Assembly (NCBI RefSeq): GCF_019320115.1
Contig: NC_089598.1
Span: 81,178,059 to 81,242,058 of the forward strand
DNA length: 64,000 bases
DNA from: Miscanthus floridulus
Lineage: Eukaryota; Streptophyta; Magnoliopsida; Poales; Poaceae
Direction: 5' to 3'
Made by a program: the position numbers and the translations under genes. Every line of letters begins with the position of its first letter. The first letter of the stretch is position 1. Below, one piece after another: positions 48,327 through 60,100 of this stretch. A model generated the notes under the pieces. The model was not told the DNA's origin. It searched no databases and worked only from the letters and a program-made list of their open reading frames with translations.

Positions 48327-49964
48327 CAACTGAAATGGGAAAAAAAACTAAAGAACTAAAGAACTGCCTCCAATAGACTACACCTTCCACCTCAATCTCA
48401 TAATCAGTTAATTCCATTTAGTTTAGACTAAAAAAAGGGTGTGGATGTTTCTCTTACTGTAATCGTATGCAAGAAAATTACCTCAAAAATTGTGCAAAAA
48501 CTCCTAAATTAAGAAAAGATAGCTGACAAGCCATATAACAAATGAACTTTCTGCAATAACATGATACTATTTTACCATAAAATACATCAAACAGAGAAGA
48601 AGGATATGGTCCATCAACCTATTACTTTTGACTTGTCAAGAAAAAAGCTCAGTTTTATGATGCAAAGCTCAACCTTTGTGGGGGTTTTCCTCCATGAGTG
48701 ACTATGTGAATTACATGGATATTAAAAAGTTCAAATGTGCAAGCCCATTTCATGCATATGTATCTTGCTACGGAACATTGAATTTTCATAATTTCATCAA
48801 ACATAGCATAGCACCACACAAAGAATCAGGACTAGCAAAAAAGAAAGACTAGCAAAAAAGAAAGACTTCAGTGGCACATAAATTGCTGAGCTAGAGGGAG
48901 GGTGATGCATGCATGCATGTTTCATTCTAAAAGTCAAGATCTTGTTCCCTGCAGCCTGCAGGGAACAAAGGGAGGAGGGGAGGAGTATGTTAGTTGTATT
49001 TACTCTCATAGTATTGGGTTAGTGGTCCCAGCCTTGTCCTTTCAAATCTCGACAGCAACGACCCACACCAGTCAAATTCCCAAGGACATTGACCCTTAAC
49101 CTCACTGAAAAAGAAAGTATACTTGACACTCCTCTATATCACTGAGACACAACTTTGTCAAACAGTCTCACATTTTCCTGAACATTTGCAAAGGAAGGAG
49201 TTCCATAGGTTTCACTTTTTTTTCATTTTCTTAAAAGGGGACACATGACTCTTTGTAATAGAATCAATTAGCAGTTACTCCGCTTACCTGGAACAGAGCT
49301 AAAAATCACATAGCTCACTAGGAATTTGTAACTCCGTGGCCTGCAGAAGCTAGTGCAACCAAACACAAACGGGTAAATCTGTTCTGTGCCACGTCCCACG
49401 CTGCAGCACTTGGGTAGGGGTAGTTTAGTTACGAAACTCCTGCAGATTTGTATCGCCAATGCTTATACCAACCACCTAAGAACATCCCCATCCTACATCC
49501 CAGGAAGCACGTGACGGCACCAGAAACACTTCGATCGCATTTCGTCGAACATCTCGATCGCGCACAACACGAGCGGCATCTCGATCGCCAACTGTAAGAG
49601 AGATGGAGGATGGGAATGGGGGAGGGGGGGTTCACCCATGGCAGCCTTCTGGGAGCCGGGGGACACGCCGTCGCCATGGCCACGAGCACGCGACTTGCGT
49701 CGCGTGTTGCCGTTGGCTTCCGCCGTTCGCCATGGCCAGGCACTTCGCGCTCACGGGGCGCACGCAGACGAATGGTGCGGTCTGTCGAAGCGCGTAGCAC
49801 AAACTCGACTTCAGAAACGCTGGGCCATGTATGGACCGAAAAGTCAAAGGCCGTGAGCTTTATGGGTCGAAAGCCCAACGGGACTGCATGTTCTTTCGGA
49901 TAGTTGAGGAGAGATGCTGTTGCTGCCAGGCGATACGGAATATCCGCTTCAGGCTTCATTCGAC
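48327..49964. other. Unassigned DNA with a GC-rich patch
   Basis: The first 1.2 kb is AT-rich, with nothing supported apart from the palindrome at 48942. From 49600 to 49850 the sequence is CpG-rich, with overlapping frames on both strands (longest 176 codons on the minus strand). No domain or splice pattern convinces; it might be an exon or promoter remnant of a lost gene. Confidence 0.35.
48942..48968. repeat. Perfect palindrome, 13-bp arms
   Basis: TTGTTCCCTGCAG and its exact inverse are separated by one C. It is not at the edge of a recognised element. Confidence 0.9.
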
Positions 49965-50220
49965 TAGGGATGAAAACGGTACGATAAACCGAATCCGTTT
50001 AGAGGGGTTGAGATATATTCGTATCCGAGTTTGGATATCAACATCTGATACCGTATCCATATCCGAATACTCAAATCGCATATTTATGATGTCGATATCC
50101 AATCGTATGCTATCCAACATAGTTGACACTGTCCGTATTCGAATCTGAATCCGGACAGAAATATGAAAACAAATGTAATATCGGTGATATCCGTCCGTAT
50201 CCGATCCGTTTTCATCCCTA
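49965..50220. mobile_element. TIR element (MITE) with TAGGGATGAAAACGG ends
   Basis: TAGGGATGAAAACGG at 49965 and its exact inverse CCGTTTTCATCCCTA at 50206-50220 bound 256 bp. The interior is full of 'atccg' and 'tatccga' words in both directions. The flanking 8 bases do not match. A hAT-type origin is probable, from the family's known TIR. Confidence 0.75.
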
Positions 50221-50228
50221 GGATTCCT

Positions 50229-51165
50229 GATGCATAGAGCAGCCGGTTCCTGAACTAGGTAGGCGGTGATATCTGCGGATCATTAAACTCGGTCTCTAAA
50301 TTTTTCAAGGTGATCACTGTAGATCTCTAAACTTATCAAGCGATGTCATCCCTGTTCAAATATAATAATATTAAAAGTTACCTATAGTATTAAAAGTTAC
50401 TTCTAATTAAAAGTTTTAATAGTAGTATTATAGAAGTAACTTTTCTCTGTTGTTAATACTATAACATTATTATTATAGCTTTTAATACTATAATACTATT
50501 ACTAAAAATTCTAATACCATAATACTACTATTAAAAGTAGTATAGTATTACAGTATTAATAATAGAGAAAAGTTACTTCTATAATACTATTATTAAATTT
50601 TTTAAAATAATACTAAAATTAGAAGTAACTTTTAATAGAGAAAACTTTTAATACACAGAAATTTTAATATTATTTTAATACTATTAATGATACATAAATA
50701 TTAAATTAATTTCAGTATTTTTCTATTTTAGTTCAAACCTAATATTTGTTGTTGTAAATTATTTTAATACATTAATTTATTTTTTGCTGATGTAAATTAT
50801 TTGATATAATTTATATTTTCATGATAAATATTATATAAAGAATGATTGATTAATTTACACATGTTGGATCCACGTCTAACATAAAGTCAGTGTGCCACGC
50901 CAGCTTATAGAGTAGGTTAGACCACATTTGGATAGGGACGATGCCGCTTGCCAAGTTTAGAAACCTACGGTGATCACCTTGAAAGTTTAGGGAATGAGAT
51001 GACACCGCCGACCAAATTTAGGGACTTGCGGTGATCACCTTGAAAGTTTAGGGACCTGATAATACCGTCTGCCAAGTTTAGGGACCCACAAATATCACTT
51101 TAGAAGTTCAGAGACCTGGATGACACCACCGGCCAAATTCAAGGACCGGTGATGAATTTTGCTCT
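50229..51165. mobile_element. Fold-back element with repeated subterminal units
   Basis: The left 110 bp (CCGGTTCCTGAACT... then GTGATCAC) and the right 240 bp (inverse of CCGGTCCTTGAATTTGGCCGGTG...) are inverted relatives. The right arm holds about four tandem units of roughly 55-60 bp with AAGTTTAGGGACC and GGTGATCACCTTG. The centre (50340-50880) is very AT-rich. There is no coding capacity. Confidence 0.65.
50415..50597. repeat. AT-rich inverted repeat, 34-bp arms
   Basis: The arm at 50415-50448 is the inverse of 50564-50597 with one mismatch (AGTAACTTTTCTCT core). The 115-bp loop itself repeats AATACTATAA-type words. Confidence 0.85.
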
Positions 51166-51719
51166 TCTCAATATTATGTTGATTCCTTTTATTTTTCTTC
51201 CTTCTCTCATTGAAGTCATAGTACATACAGAATGATCATGTGATTACATGCATATGCGCTCGTATGTCCACGTCCCGACGCCCCACGGCTGCTCTGTTTC
51301 CCCTTGGGGACGGTGACGACGCAACGCAGAGGATGGGTGGGGCATGGTAGTAGTGCATAGAGGACAGGAGCACATGCATTTTAGGACAGAGCCTCCAGGC
51401 GCAGATCTCTATGGTAAAGCAGAGCTCACTGGCAACGTGGAGCTCTGCAGCGCGCAGAAGGCGGCGCCGCACAAAGCTGGGCGATGATACACAGAGGGTA
51501 GGATGGGATGCGATGATGACGCAGAGAACAGGAGAGGGAGGGCGGCAACACCACGTAGAGGGCAGGGTGGGCGTGCAGCGATGATGCAGAGGACCGGGGG
51601 CGATGGTGGTGGCGCATAGAGGATGTTGGCTTCCGCACAAACACCCTTGTGGCCCACCGCTATAACATCGACGATGTACTAATGAAACATGCCCGGAGCA
51701 CTATTGAAACATGTACAAT
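51166..51719. other. Unassigned GC-rich DNA
   Basis: Overlapping frames on the minus strand (51236-51657) are Ser/Pro/His-rich and without a domain. They are not supported as genes. Confidence 0.35.
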
Positions 51720-53681
51720 TGAAAGCTCTAGTTTGGTTTTGGTGAATTGATGAAACCCTAAGTGCTAACCTAGTTTATCAAAGTGATCATAAGATAGGTA
51801 GCACATTCCAAGTAATAGAGCAAGTGGTGAAGATCATGATGATGGTGTGACCATGGTGATGATCAAGTGCTCGGCTTGGAAAAGAAGAAAGAGAAAAATA
51901 AAAAGCTCAAGGCAAAGGTAAAACTTGATAGGAGCTTTTTTGGTTTAGTGATCGAGACACTTAGCGAGTGTGATCACATTTAGGATCGATAGCCATACTA
52001 TTAAGAGGAGAAAAAGTCATATCGAAATGTAGTTGTCAAAGTGCCACTTGATGCTCTAACTCATTACATATGCATTTAGATTCTAGTAAGTGCTAACACC
52101 CTTGAAAATATTTGTGAAAATATGATAACACACGTGTGCAAGGTGATACACTTGGTGGTTGGCATATTTGAGCAAGGGTGGTGAAGTTTGGGAAGTCGAT
52201 GAGGTCACTATGCTGACCGGACGTAGGATCGGACACTAGACCTACGTGTCCGGTCAGTAGTGGAGCAGTGGCACAGTCTCTGCCTAGTTGACCAGACGCT
52301 AGTGCGAGGAAGTGATCGGACACGCAGCCTCTTCTTCCGGTCAACGATGACATATGGTGACATGGCGGTGAAACTGTTGGTGCGCAGCGGCAGTGAGGAC
52401 CCGACTCGACCCTGAGTTCGATCATGCTCCCTCAGACGTCTCTGATCGAGAAAGTGTGGCTCTAGATGCTCTCTGGAAGTGACCGGACTCCGAGTTGATG
52501 GAGCGCCCGGGCATTCTATCTGTGCACCAGGTAGCTGGGTTGGCGCCTCAGGCGAGGGCGCGAGATGACGCTGGTGGTCGTGTCTGATCTCGGCATGGTG
52601 CGTCCAATCGTTCATTAATTTGAGTGCATGATCGAGTTGATTGTTGGGATCAAATGGCGCACGTTTGAAGCTGTGACATGTGGCAGTGATCCCACGCCGG
52701 ACGTAGGGGGCCAAGCGTCCGATCGATCTGATCGACGCATCCGATCACCATGTAGTGAGCTGGCCGTGGTGCCCAATGGCTCTATTTTGAGGGGATGCCT
52801 ATATAAGGTGTTTAGCCAGCTCTAACTCACTCTCTTGGCCATTTGCATTAACATAGCAACCTTGTGAGCTTAGCCAAAGCCATCCCACTCATATCCATCA
52901 TTGATTCATCATCTTTGTGAGATTGGGAGTGAATCCAAGTGCATTGCTTGAGTGATTGTATCTAGAGGCACTTGGTGTTCGTGTTTCGCTATGGAATTCG
53001 CTTGTTACTCTTGGTGGTTGCCGCCACCTAGATGGCTTGGAGCAGCGAGGATCATTGAGCGGAGGAAGGTGCTTGTCTTCGGCTCCGATTATGGTGATTG
53101 TGAGGGGTTCTTGACCTTTCCTCGATGGAGAGCCAAAAGGTACTCTAGTGGATTGCTCATGGCTTGTGTGATCCTCATCTTGTGTTGGTTGTACGGCACC
53201 CGGTTGTGGGTTTGGCGTGTGATGCCAATTAGCGCGTGAATCTCTAAGTGAGTGAATCACCACAACAAGGACTAGCTTACCGGCAAGCAAGTGAACCTTG
53301 GAGGAAAAATCATTGTGTATTGATTGTATCCTTAGTATTCATTGATTGATCACTTGCCATGGCAGTATACCTCTCTACCACTCTCTTGTATTACATTGTG
53401 CCTTTACTTATGTAGACCTTGTGGTAATTGGAACTAGTTAGTGTAGCTCTTAGTTGTAGTTCTCTTGCTAGCTTGCTCACCTGGGTGTAAATTAGTAACT
53501 TTGTCTTGTTGTGATATACTAGAGATCATAGATTTTAGAATTGGGTAGGTGGCTTGCAACATAAGTGTAGTGCTAGCGTAAAATTCGCTTCGCCATCTTA
53601 TTTACTAATCACTTGCCTTTGTGTTGTTGTAGAATTTTTTATAGGCTATTCACCCCTCCCTCTAGCCATTATGACCTTTCA
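51720..53681 (+). repeat. 5' LTR of the SIRE-type Copia element
   Basis: The 1962-bp LTR has TGAAAG...CTTTCA ends. Its right end carries the inverted AGGGGTGAATAGCCTAT word, and it shares an internal block with 9168-10491. Confidence 0.85.
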
Positions 53682-53738
53682 AGTGGTATCAGAGCCGTGG
53701 TCACCGTGATTTGAGGCTTAACAACCTTCGATGTCAAA

Positions 53739-54763
53739 ATGGCTTAAATCAATAATACCAAGAAGCCACCCCAATTTAATGGCATAAATTATCCTTATTG
53801 GAAGTCAAAGATGACCACTCGTATCAAGTTAATCAATAGAAGAGTGTGGAAGGTGGTGGAGACTAAAATTGAGATAGCTGATCCAAAGAATCCCACCGCG
53901 ACTGAAGAAGTGCTTCTCTAAAATAATGACATTGCTCTTAGTGCTATTCATGATGCTATTGATGAGACAACATTTAAACAAATCAAGGACATCAAGATAG
54001 CTCATGAATCTTGGAAGAAGTTGGAAGAATCATTTGAGGGCATCAAGGCAATAAAGGGTGCAAAGGCATACATTCTCAATGAGAAATTTGCTAGCTTCAA
54101 GATGAAGGAAGATGAGAGTGTGCTGAACATGTTTCATCGGATGAAAGTGCTTGTCAATGATCACAAAACACTTGGTGAGAAGGTGGAAGACAAGGATTTC
54201 TCCCATAAGTTGTTGAGATGCTTATCCGCAAGATTTGGCATGTTGGTCACCTTGCTAGTGAGGATAAGTTTAGACACAATGACACCAAACCAAATCTTAG
54301 AAGATATCATGACCGATGATGTTTATAGAGATGATGATGAGAAGGAAGAAGAACAAAAGAGAAGAAGGATGAAAAGAAGAAGAGTGTGGCATTCAAAGGC
54401 GGTTCATCATCCAAGGGCAAGGCCAAGCAAGATACATCAAGTGAAAATGATGACTCATGGGATGATGATGATGATGATGAGAAGATGGCTCTCTTTGTTA
54501 ATTGATTTGGTAAGTTCATGGTGAAGAAGGGCTACCGTGCTAGAAGGAAGAAGTCTTCATCCAAGAACAAGGAAGAGTTAAGAAGGTGCTTCAAGTGTGG
54601 AAGCAAGGATCATCTTGTTGCTCAATGCCCATACAATAGCGATAATGATGATGATGACAAGAAGAGCAAGAAGAAGGATAAGATGACCTTCAAGAAGAAG
54701 AAGAATGGTGGTTCATATGTGGTCACTTGGGATAGTGTTGCTTCCTCAAGTGATGATGATGAC
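53739..54763 (+). pseudogene. Copia gag with zinc knuckle
   Basis: The frame begins at ATG 53739, but the third codon is a stop. Beyond it are KKPPQFNGINYPYWKSKMT, then SWKKLEESFEG, KAYILNEKFASFKMKEDESV and LLRCLSARFG, the Ty1/Copia gag core. A further stop lies near 53920 and a frameshift near 54357, where acidic repeats begin. The zinc knuckle CFKCGSKDHLVAQC (54589-54630) is complete (CX2CX4HX4C). The sequence breaks off in an Asp-rich tail at the MULE junction. Confidence 0.88.
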
Positions 54764-56707
54764 GTGAAACGTGATTCATGCCATTAAGTACCCTTTCAGG
54801 CGTTCATATACGGCAACATTTTTCGTATGGCCCGTATTGCCCCTGCCTCATCCGACTTAAACGTTCTAGACCGAGCCAAGCCGCCCCGGAACGCGCACCC
54901 GTCCAGTCGCCGCAGCACCGCCGCACGTCGCATTGCCTACGGCGTCCGTTCCTTGGTCGACACCGTACCTAGCAGCAAGAAGCTACACAGAGGGGCTGTT
55001 CAAGTGGCACGTGAAGAAGATATTTGATGTTGCACCAAATGCCATAGAATTCCTGGAGCAGCATTACAATAGATTGTGGTACAGATGTGGGTTTTCAGAG
55101 AAGAGTAAATGTGACTACTTGACCAACAATGTATCTGAGTGCTTTAATGCTTAGATCAGGCACATGAAAGGACTGCTGCTGCACGAATTGGTTGATGGCC
55201 TGAGAGAGCTCATCATGGAGAAGAGGTTTTTGAGGAGGAAGATTGCTAGAAAAATGCGTGACTGTATACTCCCTAGTGTCACGAAAGAGTTGAATGCTAT
55301 CAGCAATAATCTCAAAGTGGTTAAGGTATCAAATAGTGATGAAGACATGGCCGAAGTGACACTTCTGGACAACTGGAACAATCAGAGGAGACACACAGTT
55401 GATCTCCAACATCATTCATGTTCATGTAGAGAGTGGCAGCTCACAGCCAAGCCTTGTAAGCATGCATTAGCTTGGATATTGTCCAATAGGGTAATGAAAA
55501 TAGAAGACTATGTGCATGAATATTATTCTATAGCAAGATTTAGGGCTGCTTATGAAGGAAGAGTAGATCCTTTTCCAGACAGAACATAGTGGCCTGTGGT
55601 GGATCTTGGGTTCACAATATTTCCACCCTTGCTAGGAAGACCACCAGGCAGACCAAGAGTACAAAGATTTAGGGGCTGCCTTGAAGGGAAAGCGAACAAG
55701 AAAAAGGTGAAGTGCAAAAGGTGTGGTGACTTCGGCCACTTTGCCGAGACTTGCAAAATTGCTGAGGTCGACTCCGATGGAGAAATGAGGGTCAGATCAC
55801 GGAACATGAGGTTAGTGACTCATTCTCAAAGCATTTCTTAGCATTCTGTACTGAACCTAGTGCTAACCACTATACTATGTAAGAAACGACGAGAAGATGA
55901 CACTGATGGGCCATCAGAGGTGAAGAAGAAGAAGGCACCACGAAAGAAGAAAAAGAGCCCCAAAAGAAAAAAGACACCCAAGAAGAAGAAGACTCTAGTG
56001 AAAAAAAGCAATAGAAGGCTGCAGCTGCACCACAGCCTAGAGTTGTTAGGAGCTTATCACAGTTCCTTAATACCCAACTCACTGCTCAAGTCACTGATTC
56101 CTGAATCTTAATGTCGAGTGTTTTTTATGGTTGCTGTGTGTAATTAGGCTGTGATTGTGAACCTGTAATTAGGCCGATCTTTTGAACTAGAAATCAGACC
56201 AAGCTTTTGAATTTTATTAATCAGGCCATGCTTCGTTTAGTTAAAGTCCTGTGAACTTGTATTGTATTCAGTTAAAGTCATATGAACTCGTAGTCAGTTA
56301 AAGTCCAGGTTCTAGTCTGTCAACTTGTTATCAACTTATCTGTGACATTTTATATGTCATATGCTTTGTTCAGTGTGTTCAACTTGTTATCAAATTATCA
56401 GAAGTTTTTAATTTGTTATCAAATTATTTGTGACCTTTTTATGGTATATGCTTTGTTCAGACGGGTCAGCTGGGCAATCCAATGCAACAGACAGGTCAGC
56501 TAGGTACGGTGCCAACCAAGGAGCGGACGCCGCAGGCAATGCGACGCGTGGCGGTGCTGCGGCGACTGGACAGGTGCGCGTTCTGGGGCGGCTTGATCGA
56601 TCTAGAACATGTAAGTCGGATGAGGCAGGGGCAATACGAACCATACGTAAAATGTTGCCGTATACGAACGCCTGAAAGGGTACTTAATGGCATGAATCAC
56701 GTTTTAC
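54764..56707 (+). mobile_element. Mutator-like element (MULE), internally deleted
   Basis: About 210-bp inverted ends at 54764-54975 and 56500-56707 are highly similar (shared AAACGTGATTCATGCCATTA and GTTCTAGA words). Between them lies the C-terminal part of a MuDR-type transposase. The right end continues in related repeats (ATGCCATTACAATTC-like, to about 56790) that the left lacks, so the left end may be truncated. No 9-bp target duplication is seen. Confidence 0.8.
54976..56110 (+). pseudogene. MULE transposase, C-terminal remnant with SWIM finger
   Basis: One frame, broken by stops at 55152-55154, 55587-55589 and 55839-55841, reads WYRCGFSEKSKCDYLTNNVSECFN. It continues through a helical region to CSCREWQLTAKPCKHALA, a SWIM zinc finger (CxCx..CxH). 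Then come YYSIARFRAAYEG and LGRPPGRPR, a CCHC knuckle CKRCGDFGHFAETC, and a Lys-rich tail. The order is that of MuDR-type transposases. The DDE catalytic domain that should precede it is deleted: the first recognisable residues follow the left inverted end immediately. Confidence 0.85.
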
Positions 56708-57127
56708 ATGAATTGTAATGGCATATTTACAATATCGCGAATAGCAATGGTATATTTTCAAACTCGAAGAATTACGATGACAGCGTTCGAATTAATCCTT
56801 TTTTTAAAAGGTATATGCCCATTTAAATTACAAAATAGTACAACGAGCGTGATCAAAAAAGGGTGTCCATCCAGGCCCCACGCGGCCACGGATCCGGCTC
56901 ATCTTGTGATCAATCCAGTGCGTCCAATGCTTGCCATCCGACCCCCCCGCCGACGCAACCCTAGATTGCGCCTTCCTCTCTGTCCCTCCTCCGCTGCGCC
57001 GCCATCATAGAAGTCCGCCGCCCTCTCCCTCCGTAAACCCCTCTCTCTTCCTCCAGCGGCCTACTCCTGCGATCTGTCCAGCAGATCTAAGGTTCCGATC
57101 GGCCGTGAACCAGCGGCAACCGTCGGC
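56708..57127 (+). promoter_or_regulatory. Promoter and leader region of eEF1B gamma
   Basis: The right edge of the MULE leaves about 420 bases before the start codon. The last 200 are C/T-rich (repeated 'ccctctctc' words), typical of leaders of translation-factor genes. A TATA box is not clear. The MULE end lies close enough to be part of the promoter. Confidence 0.5.
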
Positions 57128-60100
57128 ATGGCGCTTGTGAGTTCCTTCTCCTTTCTCTCTTTCTCGCTCTCTCTCTTTTTATCGCTCTTTCAGAAGTGCT
57201 GTGTAGCTCATCGCTTGTCAGACTGTCTGTGAGGAAGTTTTGGTATGCTCGGCAGTTTGGTTTATAGGGTTTTGTGATTCCTTCCGTGTAGTTTAACTTG
57301 ATCTGATTGGTGATGCGCGCTGCTAAGCTGTGGTTTCTGTTGGATGCGATTTTCGCGAGTTATGGCCTCATAGGTATGGGAACTGTAGTCTGTAGATGTG
57401 ATCGGAACGCGTTAAGTTGTTTAGATCAGCAGCTTTGCTTTGGGCAGGCCTTTATGTTGGGCAACTTTGGACTGCTGGTTCGTTCCAATATCAACATCAC
57501 CCAAACTTTGGCCTTTGGAAATAGATCGCCTGTTGTTATCCCTTGTTCACACCCGTCGGTTCATACTGAGTTTGATTGAACTTAGTAGTCTGATCACAGT
57601 GCATGTGATGTCACTTAGAGTTCCTGGCTTACTAGTAGAATGGCACTGGAAAAGACCTTGAACCTTTGATACCCTGGTGACCATGTAGTTTTTACAAGGG
57701 AATTGCTCTATGGTCAATGGCATTTACCTCGTGTATTTGAGCCATTGGATTCATTTAGGTGCTATCATCTCAAGTGATTTTAACCATCATCTCAAGCGCT
57801 TTTAAGTTTTTAACCTTCTGATACTAAGTTGTACTTGATTTGTAAGTTGAAGAAAATGTTTGTACATGGAGCAATGCTCTTTTGTTATAGTTTGTTTTTA
57901 TAAGCTAGCAATTTAGGCAATTCAATTGTAGTAATGTTTTGGCTACACAATGGTACTGTTTGTGTTATTAAAGCATCTTTATTGGAATCTGTGTGAAAAT
58001 GTTCATTTGTGCGTTGTTGGGAAACAGACATGTCATCAGCTACTTCATATTGTGATTTGTGAATGCTCAGTCTGGGATGTTGCTGCATTTGCTTGTGTAT
58101 TTTTCCCCCTAAATAGTGAAATACATGTGTTCCGCGGATTATGTTTATGTTCTGGTTCTATCACTTAGGCAATGGTGTAGATGTCATTGCCTGCTTGCAT
58201 GTGTACTATTAAATTACCATGCACAAACAGAAAGGTGTTTCAATTTGTAATACAATATGTCTATTTTTTTTATTGCATAGGTATTGCATACTGGGGCTGG
58301 AAACAAGAATGCCTTCAAGGCACTTATTGCTGCAGAATACAGTGGGGTCAAGGTTGAGGTGACCAAGAATTTTGAGATGGGTGTCTCCAACAAGACCCCT
58401 GAGTTTCTTAAGATGAACCCCCTTGGGAAGGTACACCATGCACCAATCATTATCTTTGAATTGCTATGTATAGTGGTTCATGAACTAAAGATTACTCTTC
58501 AGGTTCCTGTTCTGGAGACTCCTGATGGCCCTGTTTTTGAGAGTAATGCTATTGCACGCTATGGTATATATAGAATCCCACACTTTTTCAATTTATTTTT
58601 TTTTTAACTTTTTGCCGCTGATGACCATGTCTCTGTTTTCCTTTCAGTTGCTCGTTTGAAGGACGACAACCCTCTTCTTGGGTCTTCCCGTATTGAACAA
58701 GTGAGTGATTTATCGAGTGTTAACATAGTTAACTGAGTTTTACTGCTTGTGGACCTCACCAATGGTTCTTGCAGGCCCACGTTGAGCAATGGGTGGACTT
58801 TGCTGCAACAGAAGTTGACCCTGGTGTTGCATGGTACTTGTATCCAAGGCTTGGGTACATCCCTTATGCTCACACAGTAAGTTGTGGGCAGGGAAACTTG
58901 GTTCTTGTATTATTGAACATTTACTAGCTATAGTATTAACCCTTTTTTGTGTGTGTGCAGACTGAGGAAACAGCTATTGCTTCATTGAAGAGATCGCTTG
59001 GTGCTCTGAACACACACCTTGCCTCAAACACATACCTTGTTGGGCATTCTGTTACTCTAGCTGACATTGTATTGACATGCAACCTGTACCATGGAATTGC
59101 ACGGATCTTGACCAAGAGCTTCACTTCTGATTTTCCTCATGTCGAGAGGTATTTCTGGACCATGGTTAACCAGCCTAACTTCAAGAAGGTCATTGGTGAG
59201 GTCAAGCAGGCAGAGTCTGTACCTCCTGTTCAGAAAAAGGCCGCTCCTCCTAAGGAGCCGAAGGCAAAGGATGCCAAGAAAGAAGCCCCAAAGGAGGCCC
59301 CCAAGCCAAAGGTGGTTGAGGCACCAGCAGAAGAGGAAGCACCAAAGCCAAAGCCAAAGAATCCTCTTGACTTGCTGCCACCAAGCAAGATGGTCCTTGA
59401 TGACTGGAAGAGGCTATACTCAAACACAAAGACCAACTTCCGGGAGGTTGCCATCAAAGGTATCATCTCCATGTTTTCAATAATATGGTCAATATGTTTG
59501 CTTCTTTCCTAACAATTTTTAACTGCGAGTGGTTGGTGTTAGAATTCTGTACTTTGCAATCTATCAATCTTACAGGAAAACAAATTTGGAGTCACCTTCC
59601 TGACTAGAATTTGATTTTGGCCTCATAAGAATAATATTTTTAGACATCTGAAGGATTATGCACCCTATAGCTGAGTCAATCACAGATGGCCGCAAAGAGT
59701 TTATGTTGACGTGAACTAACAAAGTGCTAATAGTAGTTATGTCTGCTTTAATAAGCAGTTACTTCGTCATCCATTTGCCACAGCTATTTACTACTCCCTC
59801 CATTTTGCTAGGACAAGCATTTGATCAACAGTTTATTAATACATAGTTTGTGACAAAATCATGCGATTAGATTCATATTAAAAAATATATGTAGTTATGG
59901 TTATAATTTTGTATAACAAAAATGAAGTATTACTGTGGTATTTTCCTGTCAAAAGCCTTGTGCTATTGAAACAAAATACTGGAAAGAAAAACAGAGGGAG
60001 TACTGAAAGTAAATTAATTACATGAATGGCTTGGGTTTCCTTTTCCATGTTTGTGCAGTCTTGACCAATAATCCGTCTGTGTTTCAGGTTTCTGGGACAT

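Larger units (their letters stand above)
51720..54763 (+). mobile_element. SIRE/Maximus-type Copia element, truncated after gag
   Basis: The 5' LTR (51720-53681, TGAAAGCTC...ACCTTTCA) is followed by a primer site TGGTATCAGAGC (53684-53695) and a Copia gag. The element ends abruptly at the MULE at 54764, and no protease, integrase or reverse transcriptase is present. No second LTR is found downstream. Confidence 0.85.

Noticed and set aside
51236..51657. Minus-strand frames of 72-134 codons
   Set aside because: Cys/Ser/Pro/His-rich low-complexity translation, overlapping frames and no domain.
54755..56716. A 9-bp target duplication for the MULE
   Set aside because: The flanks gatgatgac and atgaattgt do not match; the left end is probably truncated.
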